Positions 48,914-63,777 of a stretch of DNA of 64,000 bases are shown one piece after another. How positions within the stretch are numbered: the stretch's first letter is position 1; each line of letters opens with the position of its first letter. The translations under genes were made by a program, and so were the position numbers. Source of the stretch: Dipetalonema caudispina (lineage: Eukaryota > Nematoda > Chromadorea > Rhabditida > Onchocercidae); NCBI GenBank assembly GCA_013365325.1, contig JABVXV010000013.1, positions 478,790-542,789 of the forward strand. The letters are read 5' to 3'. The notes beneath the pieces were generated by a model that did no database searches, had not been told where the DNA came from, and was given only the letters and a program-made list of their open reading frames with translations.

Positions 48914-51162
48914 AGTTGATACGATCTTTTACTATTTTACAACTTGACATTTATTGTAGTTATTGATCAAACAACGTTTGTTTGTCAAATTTGTACTGAA
49001 AACTATTTTTGAATCAGAGGTAAAAAAAAAAAAGAGAAATTGCATAATGATAAGATAAAAATATTTTATCCATATAATTAAGATAATTCATTGTTTCTTA
49101 AACGAAAAGGATCAATCTAAGCTAGGAATACTCATTCAAAAACATACAGATTTTAATATTTCATGATGAAAATATCCTCTTCATTAACATTTTTCCCTAT
49201 CTGAAAGTTGTTATCAAATTATATGTACTGATTAATCTGATAACAAATATTGCATAAAGAAGTAATTGTTTTATCAAACATTACTTATCATTTAAAATAT
49301 AATAAGAATAATGAGGAAAATATGTATACATGTAGAATGTAAATCAATTTTTAAGAATTTTTCATATTATTAATTTGATGAAAAAAAAGCAATCGATTGT
49401 TGTATTTCTTTCACATCATATCATTCTTTCAAAAATTTAATTTATATTTATTCACTAATAAATATAAATTAATTACATATTTCGATATGCATATAGCTTG
49501 TTTCAAAATAACAGTTATTTTTTAAGAATGAAAATCAATATTATGCTTTTTAAATCAATCTTTTTACGGTCTATGATTCATTTTTTGATTTTTTTTGTAG
49601 TTTCCTGGCGCTCATGTCAAACATGTCGCTGGCCGCTTGCTCTTTTCACTTTTAATATAGAAGCGCACGTACTTCGCAATTTCAATACTGGATTATTCCA
49701 ATTCAAATATGAGAAAAAAAGACTAGCTACTCAGGAACGGCACTTCCCCATGATAGTGTTTTATGAATAAATCATTTAGTTTGGTAAAACTTTATGACTT
49801 CAGTGATATTCGCAAATTCTGCCTCAAACTTTTTCATATTATCAAATTTTTGACTTGAATTTGAGCCATTATCAAATTACAACAATATTGAAATATATGT
49901 TTTATCATTCAAATACTATCGCCATTTACTGACTGAATCAGAAAATTAGAATAAAGTCATGGAAATGAAGAGTTTTTTAAAATTATATTTTTATATCAGA
50001 AATTCTTGAATAAAAGATGTCTAATAATAAGTAATTCAAAACAACAATAATTCTGTTCAATTATGAAAGAGTTTAAGGTCAAATAAAGTATCTTTGAGAT
50101 GCATTCCTAAACTTAGGCTTGTAGTAAATGAGTTCAGATAGAAGATCATTCCCTTGTTCACTATGAACGACTGAATGGAATGGAAGTTTATCTGTAAGGT
50201 ATAAATACGCACTTACCACCACAATGTTGTCTGACCCATAATGCTCCGATAATATTATTATCTGTAGTGTTGTAGCTTTCGAAATTTTTTTGAAATCTCT
50301 TTAAGCTCAAATAATACTATCATTTGTTTTATCACTTTTAAGTTGTTGCAAAAAATTCAAAGTCCTGATATGTTTAGAATTTCGATTTGTTCAATCCCGA
50401 TATTTCAATCACTTCATTTCATTTCATTTAAAGCAATATCATCACTGATACATTAGTGATAATGGTTTGAGCTGAAAATCGATAATAAATAAATTAAAAT
50501 CTACATTAAAAGCAAAAGATTAATATCGAACTTGGTGCTTGCCTTGATTTGCCTATATTAATAGCAAAATTTCAGCTAAAATTGCGCGACATTAATACCA
50601 GAATTCGTTTTCATCTTCAATTCCGGTGAAAGCACTGATATTCAGAATGCCTGAGGTACTGTTTTAAAGTTATATAAATTTACAAGGAAGGAATTTCCAA
50701 ATTTTTCAGAAAACAAAAGTTGCATTCAGGAATATACACTTATAAATACTTGAAATGGTTGTGATTGTATCGATCAACTTCTTCTCATACATTCATTTTA
50801 GTTCCATGTAATAGCGGAAAAAAAAAAATGATATAAAGAATTCTTGCATCCATCCTGCGGAAAGCATCTCGAAATTCTATCCTACCGATTTGCGCTCTTC
50901 CTGAGGTCATCGTCGAATATATGCTTGAAATTGAGAGCAAATTATTGATGCAAAATTCGATTAGTATGGCTGCAAGTCATTGATGTATTATATATTCTAA
51001 ACTTTGTCAAATTTAATAAGTGCAAGGAAATTGAAGTATTCAGGATATATAAGACATACTTTGAAGTGCTCATTAATAATGATCCTTCAACATAGTTCGA
51101 ACTATTGTCCTCAACAAAATAATCAACTTATTTCGGAGAGATCCGTACATCTCTTTCTTCTT

Positions 51163-51165
51163 TTA

Positions 51166-51206
<41 letters not shown>
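51163..51206. repeat. (CT)n then (TA)n compound microsatellite
   Basis: A CT-rich tract of about 30 nt running directly into about six TA units. Confidence 0.85.
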
Positions 51207-51207
<1 letters not shown>

Positions 51208-51607
51208 CAATTCACCTTCACCTAAGGATCAAACCACCAAAGGAAAAAATGATCTTGCTGAAGTTTAGTACCACAATATAATTTTCACTTTATTTGATCA
51301 CTGTTCGAATTTCTGCATAAAATACCCTACAGATCTCAATCAGCTATAACTAATCTTTTAAGCCGACTTTTTCAAGTGGCACATCATTTACAATCTTATC
51401 ATATAACAAACATTACATCACACATAACCTTACTCGACTAACTATTAACCGATTCTTACTAGTATCTACGGGATAGTTTCTTTATCTAATAGTAATTTAC
51501 GGTTCTTTTTTACCTTATCAGTAGTTATTTGAGTTCATTTTATTATACACGTAGAAGGAAACTCTTGCACACAAAAGTCGATGATTAAAAATGAATGGAT
51601 AAATATA

Positions 51608-54600
51608 TTAGTTTGCAGTTGTACGATCGGTTGATATCACTTGAGGCACTGAACGGCGACAACATGCATATTTCACGAATTTGTAGCTAAGTATCACAGC
51701 AAACATAATAGCAACCACGGCAAAATAACATCCATAAACGAAGAACTGAAATGTATTTGTACATCACTTGTCACGAAGTTCGAATTTGTTTCACGAAGGA
51801 AGAATGAACCAATTCATGTAAATTGTTAACATAAATTACTTAACTTATACTCATTCTTGTCTAAGATAAGATATCAACACAATACGTCTTTGTTCTCTGT
51901 GGTTAAGATGTCCCTAAATCGGAACGGACTGCAATACCGCGCCATTTGTTTCATATGCTTAAGCTAAAACTGTAACACAATGTCCTTTGTCATCCATGCT
52001 TACAGCAGGTTACAACAACGCTTCTTGTACCCACTAGACCGCACCCACTACAAACACATATATATGCATAAGGGTCATGGCTTTACGGGGCTCATTCAAT
52101 CACCTTTTTCACTTACAAAGCTACGATTCACTCACTTCTACCTCTCATACTTTATTCGTTTACCGGGAGCTTCCAACTACCAGCCAGTTCAGTGACTCCT
52201 ACATCAAACCGCCTTCCTTTCTACCACGCTATCAAAGTCATTATAACATCTGCTGCTATTAATTGCTGTGTTATTCAATAAATTCAATGCTCAACTACTT
52301 GTCATGATGCACAATCAAGAGGACTGTACTACCTTCTATCACAAAGAAAAGACTTCCACGACATCACTTGCAACTAGTCAAGTGTAATTACATCAGCCTA
52401 TTTTTGAAAATTTATTCTACTCTATACAATCAGCTAATTTATTCTACTTTATTATTTGTCTACACTGAATGTCTTGTGTTTATTTTTTAAGGTTTCCATT
52501 TTCTGAATACTTGTTTCTTCCACCCACAACTAAGGAGTGGTCTTCCTGTCGTCATACTTCTTGAGTACATTACTCTGGGATGATGGAGATTCGAAGAAGG
52601 TAGACCATAATGTCAAATGATACTGAATAATGCGCTAAGTAAAAAGTAAACGAAAAACCTGAGTTCGGATTGACAACGAGAATCCGTGCTTGTCCGCCAC
52701 TGCAAATGTAAGGATGGTTTGTAAAAATAAAGCCAGAAAGGTATTCCAACCAAATATCAGTCCATAGCTTGTAGAATCTAGCTGCGTTGCTATGTTCACA
52801 CTAAATTGAAAACTGTGATTTAAATATATTTTAAAATCACATGACTTTCCGAAATACAAATTAATCGAGTGTTAATTCGAAATGATAGTTGGCAAACAAG
52901 TAGGAGCGAAAATTATTGTAAAGTCACATTGCACATAAAGATATCACCCACCCGGAACAAATTATACTACTCACTCAACAAATACCAAGTTACCTTAAAC
53001 ATCAGTATTCTACCCAGCAGATAAAATCAAACGAATATTTAGCACTGTGAGTCTCTTCCCAATAATAAAACCGACCTTGCGACCGTTATCAGTAGATGAT
53101 AAATAGTTATCACGACAACATAGAGCACATAAGTAACATAAACAATTTCCGTTTGGGACATGATAACAAGAAGAATAGCGATGAACGCTGACGTGACTAG
53201 TAGTACGTGTTCACCCCGTTTTGACCTATTCACGTTCACATATTGCACCAAAAAACTGACGGATGCTCCTACAAACGAAATTTAAAAAATTTGGAATTAT
53301 TTTTTTTCTTCAAGTGACGAGAAGAAGCTTAAACAAACCAATCTACTTAGCAGAAAATTAAATCTCCTTTTTAGCTTATTCTCCTTATGCCATTACCAAG
53401 CGCTCCAATTCAATCTAATGCAAACATAGTCGTTGTGAAAAAAAAAAAAAAAAAAAAAAAAACGTGGTAATTGAACTAATCGAGAAGGTATGAATGGAAG
53501 ATGAAAAAAGCTTGTAAGCATACCAATAAAAGTATTGGCACATTCGGTAATACCATTGTAAGTATCGGAATATGTTTGCATCGTGGCCCATAACGTTTGT
53601 ACATAGTTCATAACCTTAAATAAAAATTTCATTAAAACTGAGTGTATTCAAAGACAGTTTCTAATGAAGCAAACTTTTGAACGAAGTATGAAGTTTTCCG
53701 ACTTTTAACAATGGATATAAAACAGAGGTAACAAAAATGATGTGACCTGGAAAATACCGCAGCTAGTTAACGCCCACCAAATGCTCCATTTTAGGACAGT
53801 GTTATTGCGCTTGAAAATTTTGAAATGATACCAAATTGCGCGAAAATAAATGACGATTCCACTATCAACATTTGGTGGATTGGCAAGATTTGAAGCTTTT
53901 CTGGAACAACTTATGTCAAAGCGATAAGAAAAAGTAGTTTAAATGAACAGGAAAAGGTAAAAAAAATAGTGTTCGAAATATTATTAGAATAGCTGCAAGA
54001 CATTAAAGAAAAAATGATGAAGTCAAAGAGATAAGCTGAAGTGAACTAACGAAAAATGAGATATGACGTGTAAAGTTAAAGCAGACGTATCAATTTTCTC
54101 AATGAATACCTTTCTTCAAAACTTTGTTCATTATTTTGCAATCCTTCTTCATAACTTGTTGAGGTATTGGAAAGTTTATGTGTACATGCAACGATTTCAA
54201 CAACTTTATTAGCAGCTATCTTGGATGGTATCGATGGAAGAATGGCAGCAATTACAAGAACTACACAAACTGAACCGAATGATATCTACAAGAAAAACTG
54301 TTCAGCTAATCAAAACGCACATAACAACTCATCTTCAAATATTTCAAAAATTTAGTATCTCATAAGCATCAATGCAATAAGAGCTATCTAATTCAGTAAA
54401 CTTGTATTACGATTTTCAGAAAGCAAAAAATATTCCATATTTCAGCTTGTTGCGGTTACATTTTTAGTGTAATCAGAGCGATGGGAAAAGTGCTCAGTAG
54501 AAAAATTAGCAATAATAAAAAATGTATAAAAAACAATAAAATTTTTACACTTTAAATGGCTATTTTACTATTGAAGGAAATGAGAATTAATAAGTGAAGA

Positions 54601-56189
54601 ATTAAACAGTAAATTAAAAAGAATATCCACCTGATTTAAAAGAAGATATGACCCGTACTGAAATGATATAAGGAATTGAGCAAGACCAAAGGCAAAAAAT
54701 TTTCCAACCAAGGCAGCAGCCCGTATATAAGATGTGATGAGCTTATAATACTTTTGATTAACCACCGCATATAAATACGAATAATAAGCTATTTCCGCAG
54801 CTGATGATATTCCTGTAATAACATAATGGATTTTGATTTACAATAATTGACAGATATGATAGATTTAGATTTAGCTATGCCAAGTAATTCCTTGTTTTTG
54901 GCAAAAATATTTATAATTTGACTTATGCATAAATATATGGTCATTTAAATGGGTGATAAATTGTAAATGTATTGTTATTAAATGGATGGTAAAGCTTAGA
55001 AACATTTACTGACAAATAGCACATAGTGTAAATGGGAAATTGTTCATATTCCGCCATTTCTGCAATTTTAGCGCAAAAGAAAAGAACGCGGGTTTTTTTT
55101 TTTTTTTTTTGGGGTCGACTATTACGGGAGAGCTATCTATGAATAGTTGCAGTAGTAGATGTATCGACTGATCAACAATTCACTGGACACAATCAACAAT
55201 AGAACTAAGAATTATATTTCAACAAGCAAAAGATCGATTGAATCGGATCACAACCGTGATCCATTCATTTCACGAAAATAATAACAGTTAAACTTCTCCA
55301 TTTTAGTATTGTTAGACTTTTTGTATTCTTTTTTCTTTTCTTTTTTTTTTTTGTAAATATTGCTGAAGTTTTCATTGGATGATTTGATATTTTGGGATGA
55401 TACTAAAGTATTTAGTAAAATTGTAATAGTAATCAAAGACGAAAGATGAAGTTATTACGAGAAAGAAAACAAACTAATAAATTTCTATTCATGTATGTTA
55501 TCAACTGAGTCATCCCATCTCGAAATTTCCCCATGAATATATTGAAAAGATATTGTTGATTATATTAAATAAATCTTATGAAAGAAAGAAATATGGGTAA
55601 CCATTACAACAACTGTAAAATAATATACCAAACATGATTTGCATAATTTGCATGTGCCACACGGTTCTACCCCATAGTAGTAGCGCCCAAGTTCCAAATA
55701 AGCTAAGAGCTTCTAATACAATAATCGGTTTATATCGTAAAATATCAGTTAAGAAAAATATTGGCACCTGCAAAACAATAAATGTTAATTTGATTTTATA
55801 CATTTTACACTCTTTTTGGGTGTTAAATCTCTGGATATCATTGTAGATAATCTATCATTGAAGACAATATCCTTTCGATCTATTTTTTTTCAACTTATCG
55901 TTTATTATAACGGTTAAAAGTGGACGAGTTTAAATTTAAATTCAAATAATTTAATCAATTCGGATTTGAAAGAAATGAAAATTGATTAATCAGAAATGAA
56001 ACATACTAAAAACAACAGGTATGAATATGTCCAAAACGGGTAAATTTCACTATATAGTTCAACATCAGTGAAATTCTTGAATGATGAAACGAGGTACGGA
56101 GTAAGAAATGGTGTTGCTGGCCGGAATTCCTTAATTACTCCATATGCACATACAAGAATTGTTGTAGCTTTCCAATGCATATCATTCAT
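51608..56189 (-). CDS. SLC19-family vitamin carrier (reduced folate / thiamine type)
   Basis: A plasma-membrane carrier with about 12 transmembrane helices for folate or thiamine. Exons in transcript order: 56189-56007, 55767-55629, 54812-54631, 54285-54110, 53900-53747, 53614-53524, 53268-53076, 52800-52659 and 51745-51608, giving 465 aa (family about 450-590). The first exon carries the SLC19 hallmark FRPATPFLTPYL, then LFLVPIFFLTDILRYKPIIV, AEIAYYSYLYAVV, SYIRAAALVGKFF, VLKWSIWWALTSCGIFQVMN with YVQTLW, YNGITECANTFIG and YGLIFGWNTFLALFLQ, all in family order. A central hydrophilic loop (NTSTSYEEGLQNNEQ) fits the cytosolic loop between the two halves. Introns are all GT-AG. Substrate cannot be told from sequence. 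C. elegans homologues are the folt genes; a one-to-one match is not claimed. An ATTACAG acceptor (56194-56196) lies just before the ATG. Confidence 0.94.
51746..52658 (-). other. Last intron of the SLC19 gene, with a less AT-rich block
   Basis: This 913-nt intron contains a block at about 51980-52260 that is visibly richer in G/C than the surrounding intron, and holds two overlapping plus-strand open frames of 71 and 61 codons. I see no homology. It could be a decayed mobile-element fragment. Confidence 0.4.
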
Positions 56190-56364
56190 TCACCTGTAAT
56201 GAACCTAAAAATTAGAATATCAAATAGTTAAATTCCGGAATAATTATATACGATCATTTGTTGTATTCTTATTTCATTCAAAAAAAAAAAAAAAAAAAAA
56301 CTTGAATTGTTTATACGAAGGTACCCATAACTAGGTAACTCGTTGGTCCATTCAACGTCACTGA

Positions 56365-56386
56365 AAGAGAGAGAGAGAGAGAGAGA
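56365..56386. repeat. (GA)n microsatellite
   Basis: About 11 GA units in the SLC19/rpn-11 divergent gap. Confidence 0.85.
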
Positions 56387-56803
56387 ATGAATTTCTCGCA
56401 TTAATATTATTCTCTTCCATTTGTATTATGAACAGCAGTATTTTTGAAAAATATAAGGTTAAATTCAAGTAAAATGATGAGAAATTAATGAAGCTAAATT
56501 TAAATAAACTGAGAAGTGATAAAATTAACATTAATTTGATATTTTAAATGTGCTCAAATTAACAAACGATATAATATTATCATAAGATGAAATAACAAAA
56601 TCAGATATTTTCTTGGCTAATAATAAATTACAATCATATCCTATTTGGCCATATTTAATTTACTTTCATAAATTTTCTAAAGAGAAATGAAATCGTTGTA
56701 GAAGAAAGTGCTAATAATAACAAATACAATGGTAAACTATCAATGATTTATGCTAGAAAAAAAAAAATGAAAATAAGTGTAAATAATTAGTATTAAAAGT
56801 AAT

Positions 56804-56830
56804 GATATATATATATATATATATATATAT
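56804..56830. repeat. (AT)n microsatellite
   Basis: About 13 AT units in the SLC19/rpn-11 divergent gap. Confidence 0.9.
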
Positions 56831-58325
56831 GTGAAGAGATGATAGAGATCGATAAGAATTAGTGAGAGATAATGTAACACGAATGGAGAAAATAAGAGAA
56901 AGAGATTAAGACAAGTATGATTGATAGAGGATGATAATTTGATTTGATTTCAGACAATGATGATTTATGTTTTAATTGACAAATTTTTGAGAGAAAATGA
57001 AAAAGAGAATGAAATACGAAGAATTGAAAACATTTTCCATTCACTTTTTTTTTTTTTTTTTCAAAATGACTTTTGATCTTTTATCATTCATTCATTTCTT
57101 TATGAATTGAAAGAGATACATAAATTCGTATGTAAAACATTTAAAGTGAAAAATATTTCAATAAGAAAAAGTTAATTGAAGCATTTACGTGAAAAGATTC
57201 ACGTGAAAATTACATTAAGTAATATTTAATAGGATTGATTGCAAAAAAAAAAAAAAAGTTGAGAAAATATATCATTATGTCACTAATTAATTTAGTTAGT
57301 AAACTATGGCTTAGATGACTTTTATTTAAGCTAAAATTTTTTAAATACTTCAATTTGTTTATGTTAATTGCAAATTAAGTTTATAATTTGAGCGAATTTA
57401 TAATTTAACTAAATCCAGCCTATAATCGAGTTAATAATATACGTATATTCTGTAGAAATTTACACTTCACAGAAATTTTCAACGACAGATAATTGAAATA
57501 TGTGTATGAAAGAAAATTTTAGAAAACTAAATGTAAACCATAAATTTGCATCTATTGTAGTAGTAAATAATCTTACTTCATTAATTATATCCATCATGAA
57601 TTATTAATTCTTTTTGTAATGTTAATATATTGTATGTTATTTTACATTCATATAATTTTTCTAATTTCTAAATTTTGTCATATATCACTTTTAGATTAGC
57701 TAATATTCTTTCAGCTAATGCTATTTCAGTATGTATGTATTTTCTACATTATAGCGGCAAAAAAAAAAATCCCTACGATTTGATCACGTAATACAAACGA
57801 AGATGATCCACGTGATTTTCATAATGGTTCGATGGTCGTTGTTTCGTCGCAGTGAAACAGAAGGGAAGGAAGGGAAGGGAAGGGAAGGAATTCATGAATT
57901 GAAGTACTTTAGATGGGGGGGGGGGAAAATGATAGTCTCTTTCTTTTTCTTTCACTCCCTCTCTCTCTCTCTCCCTTCTTTTTCTACCTCTCTCTCCTTC
58001 TCTCTCACATTCTATTTTCTCTCTTCTTTTATTTTCTTTCTTTCGCAAGAATTTTTTCTACCTTCCATGTACTTAAATATTTCACAAAAATCCTAATTAT
58101 TGAAAGCAACGAAATAAATGTTTAGGAGATGACGTGTGCATATCATTATAAGAGTTTATCGGGTTATTGCAGTTTCACGATATCCCGGGATTCATTGTGA
58201 AATTCTCTTTTTCATTGCTTTGATCATTTCGTGTTAAATTTGTATAGATGTGAAACGATATGAGGTATATGGATTATGTTAAAATAGCTTTTCAAATTTG
58301 TTAATTGTAGAAACGGGCGGCTACA

Positions 58326-60157
<1,832 letters not shown>

Positions 60158-60671
60158 TGCTGTTACTATAGTCTTTGGAGAAGTGCCAAAAAGGATGGGT
60201 TATTATGAGCAGAATAAAAATCAGTTTTTGTTTTGCATGACATCTTTTTCCTAGAATTTCTAAAAAATTAAAAGTGCCGGTGATGTTTTGCCGCGGTCAT
60301 CTCTCTTTTTTTCAGATCACTTATGTTATTTAGGCTCTATACTCATTAAATGTTCAAGACAATACTAGTAATAGATTTTCTGATTTCTTTCTGAAAGTCA
60401 GAAATTTCTATTAACAATTTTGTTGATCGTTGTTGCTAAGTTCACCAACCTCGAGAACTCGGTAATTGATAGAAGTTTAACCATAAAGCTTATAATAGCT
60501 AAATAATGGATAAGGGACAAATGTTGAAACTGTGGGATATAATAAGATATGGAAACAATTTGTGTCCAATTACTACGCCATGTATTCAATGAATCATGGC
60601 GTTTTTCTATTCTTTTCTCTTCGCACAACGTTTTGTTTGCCTTTAAGTTGTTTTCATTTTGTGAATTTTTT

Positions 60672-60694
60672 CTTTTTGAATCAATAAATTGTTC
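60672..60694. repeat. Direct repeat with poly(A) signal, copy 1
   Basis: CTTTTTGAATCAATAAATTGTTC; the same 23 bases recur 311 bp downstream, preceded in both places by a similar T-rich stretch. Each copy contains AATAAA. Confidence 0.85.
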
Positions 60695-60982
60695 TATTTT
60701 TTTTTTCGTTATTTAACAAGAAAGCATATTTCTTCTCTTCAATTATGACTAAATTTAAAAATCATATGAAAATCTAATGGTGCTTTGAATGGTTTTGGTT
60801 ATTCGAAGTTTCAGAGATAGCCTGATTGATTGGAAGCTCAATATTCCCATATTAAGAGCTTGAGATACCTTCCGTAAAATTACCTGCTGGTAAAAATTTC
60901 GATAGTCCTGCACTAACACCTTTTAATTTTCGTTATTCCTTTTACATCTTACCATCACATTGTTCACATTTAGCGATTTTTC

Positions 60983-61005
60983 CTTTTTGAATCAATAAAT
61001 TGTTC
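60983..61005. repeat. Direct repeat with poly(A) signal, copy 2
   Basis: An exact second copy of the 23-base segment containing AATAAA. Confidence 0.85.
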
Positions 61006-61323
61006 ATTCACCAGTTTATTTTCATCATCACTTTAACATTTCATACCAATTAATCTTCCATGTAATATCATTAAAGTAATTTTTGGTGATATTACTCAAA
61101 ATAATTTCTAGGTTAAATTAAGACTTTCATTTCTATTCATTTGCACCAAGCGATACAATAATATCTTCATGATATATCCCTTTATAAAAAAAGAAAAAGA
61201 AATGATATTTTAATACATTGTAAGATTCGATTTCGAAGTAACTATTTTGATATGGTTTAGCCTTTAATTTTTTTCTTATCACTAATTAATCATTGAATTT
61301 GAATAATTCAGTGTATAAATTAA

Positions 61324-63649
61324 ATGGAAAAAGGGATGCAGAGAATGGTAGTTTGGCTACCAATTTTAGGAAGATTCGCTCGTGTTTCAATTTTGGGTAC
61401 GGAATTGTTAGATGATCCCGCAATATTGCTATCTAATTTTACTGGCTTAATTATATTGATGATTCCAGGTTAGTCTGCTTTTTTCTTTTTTTTTTATTTA
61501 ATATTAAATTAATAACTTTAACTATTTGATAACAATCTATGATCTTTTTCATTATTTAAATCTGTATAAAAAACATTGGCTTAATTTAAAATGGCCAAGT
61601 TTATATGGTGTAACAATCAGTGCAATTTTTATAAGTGAAAATATTTGATGTAAAATTAGAGATCAATAGAAGTGTATTAGCTTACTTTTTATTAACAAGA
61701 TATTCTTTCCTAATATTCCTAATTTGTTTTATTACACACTATTCATTTCGATAGTACTGTATGTAAAATGATTTATGTTAAGTAGTTATTTTGCAGGTAA
61801 TCCTGGAAATGAACAATTCTATGCCCATTTTGGACAGGTTGTTTTAAGCAAAATTTCAAGAATTATGCAAATATCGGAGGAAAATTCACTCTTTTGCACA
61901 ATATCTCACTTAAATCATGTTCCAATACCTCAAGAGTATTCAAAAATGAACATCTCCAACTTCGCTGGTACTCTTTTTTATTATTTTTACGATAAGTTAA
62001 CTGTAATTTGAACTTTTAAAATCCTTCGATATATCTTCAGTAGTAGTACGATAAAGTATTGAACAGAGCAGTAATATAACATTAATCTATTTCAAAGCTA
62101 TTTATTGTAATGATTGTTGTTGAAATTTATAATTGTTAGTAAAACTTTAGAAATCAAATTTTCTTATCACATATTTACTCAATGAAGGGGGATGACTTTA
62201 TCAATAATGATTTGTCTTCTTTTTTTTTTCAATTTGTTTTTAGATCGTATTTCATTGGCTGATCAAATTGAATGTAAATTCAATTTTTGCCTTCAGTATT
62301 TACCCAAAACAGCAAAACTCATTCTTATTGGACATTCTATTGGTTCTTATATCATGTTAAGGTTGACAATTTATCTTTTTTGTCTACTACAATTACTTTC
62401 GATCAAATTCAGAATACATTTCATGAACTTCATTGTAGTAATCCGTGAAATATGACGCACAAAATACTCGAATTATCTATGGAATAGATTTTCCAACATT
62501 GTACAACTTTGGTAGATTCTATCAAATGTAAGTATAACCTATCAAATGAATATTTGTTTACGATTAGCTAGGAATTAATACTTTCATCGTTAGAAACTAA
62601 GAAATTTATGAATTCAGGATATTACCTGATTTGCTGAAGCATAAATTCAATGTTGTTCGTTGTATAGCTTTATTTCCTACTATTGAGCGGATGGCAGAAT
62701 CTCCAAATGGTGAACGCTTTTTACCATGGCTTAAGGTTATTTTTTTTTTTTTTTTTTAATGAAATTAATACTGATATGCATTATCCTAACGTAGGAATAA
62801 ATTCCATTAATCTTATTTTTTCACTTCTTTTTTTTTTTTTTGTTCCTTTTTTTAAACTGAAATTATTCATGATGATAGTTTCTATAAATTTCATTCATAA
62901 CGTTATTATAGAAGTTCCGTAAATGGGATAGTATTTTACAAATGATGCTCACCTGGTTGCGATATTTGCCGAATTCTGTGAAAGAACGCATTTGTTCATT
63001 TCTTATAAGAAATCGTTGCTCTCCACCTTGTATACTGCAAAGTGTCGTTGAGATTATCGATGTAAACGTCATTCGAAATATTATTTTCATGGCAGTGGAC
63101 GAATTACTTACGGTATGAGTACACGAATTCTTTTTTAAATTCAACAAGTTTAATTTTGTTATATGTTTAGTTTTAACTTTAGCGAAAAAGTGCTGCGTAA
63201 AGTTGTATTGATTTCAGGTTTCGAACCTGGATGAATCCCTTCTGCTTTATAGTGATCGTTGTCGTTTCCTGTATGGAACTATGGATCAGTGGTGTCCGCT
63301 ACATTATGCTTTAGAAATGCAAGAAAGGCTTGGAAGAGGTAATTTTATAACTACAAGCATTATGCTTTTCATTATTTGCATAAAAATGGTCGTATTAGCG
63401 GAAGTATCTTTCGTTTTTTTCCGGAAAACTGATCGATATATGAATATTTTAGGCTTTCAGTCAATCAAGTCATTGCTGAAATTCTAAGTATCCAAAATTA
63501 TCCAAATTACATAACTTTTCTCGACTTCTGTATGATTTTTAGATTTGGTCATAATCGACGACAAAAAGTGTGAACACGCTTTTGTGTTAAATCACGGAGA
63601 AACAGTTGCGCATGAGGTGGCAAATTGGATTGCTGAATGTTATGATTGA
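61324..63649 (+). CDS. Lipid-droplet-associated hydrolase (LDAH/C2orf43 family)
   Basis: An alpha/beta-hydrolase that in animals sits on lipid droplets and affects sterol ester and triglyceride turnover. Exons: 61324-61468, 61797-61967, 62244-62361, 62618-62735, 62912-63112, 63218-63338 and 63543-63649, giving 326 aa (human 325). Visible: LIILMIPGNPGNEQFYAHF (oxyanion-side strand and loop), ADQIECKFNFCLQYLP, the nucleophile elbow LILIGHSIGSYIML with Ser137, RCIALFPTIERMAESPNG in the cap region, GTMDQWCPLHY (probable acid region) and KKCEHAFVL (probable catalytic His). Introns are GT-AG. An ATTCAG acceptor at 61311 is 12 nt before the ATG. It lies 1.2 kb downstream of rpn-11 on the same strand, so an operon is unlikely. 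Confidence 0.95.
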
Positions 63650-63777
63650 ATTCACATCAGAATGATTATTTATACTTGTTAGATAAATGGTAGTAATTTA
63701 TTGTTGCTATTTTTTATGAAAATTTCAAAGGAAGGATTTTATATTTGATTTCTTTTAATTCAAAACCAAATTGAATT

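Larger units (their letters stand above)
47990..51607. other. 3.6-kb gap with hairpin and microsatellites
   Basis: No supportable gene. It contains a perfect hairpin (48554-48591), an (AG)n tract (48890-48913), a (CT)n/(TA)n tract (51163-51206), and a short island near 49600-49690 that is less AT-rich than its surroundings but has no intact recognisable frame. Confidence 0.5.
56190..58325. other. Divergent gap between SLC19 and rpn-11 genes
   Basis: About 2.1 kb, head-to-head genes, so it must hold both promoters. It contains (GA)n at 56365-56386, (AT)n at 56804-56830, and a G/GGAAGG tract at 57865-57890 followed by a G run (57915-57925) and a long CT-rich tract (57950-58040). Short frames across the CT tract are low-complexity artefacts. 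Confidence 0.5.
60158..61323. other. rpn-11 3' region and gap to LDAH
   Basis: Non-coding. AATAAA occurs at 60213-60218 and again inside each copy of a duplicated segment (60672-60694 and 60983-61005). No gene is supported; a minus-strand 76-codon frame at 60398-60628 lacks resemblance. Confidence 0.5.

Noticed and set aside
48887..48947. Acidic/basic RERERE tail as a coding signal
   Set aside because: It is the AG microsatellite read in frame; low complexity only.
57773..58125. Arg/Glu-rich and Ser/Phe/Leu-rich frames on both strands
   Set aside because: They translate a long CT/GA low-complexity tract in several frames; no gene logic or splice structure.
62360..62530. Possible extra exon between LDAH exons 3 and 4
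   Set aside because: A GTAAGT follows CTATCAAAT near 62527, but family alignment passes directly from the GHSIGSYIMLR helix into ILPDLLKHKF with the phase preserved.
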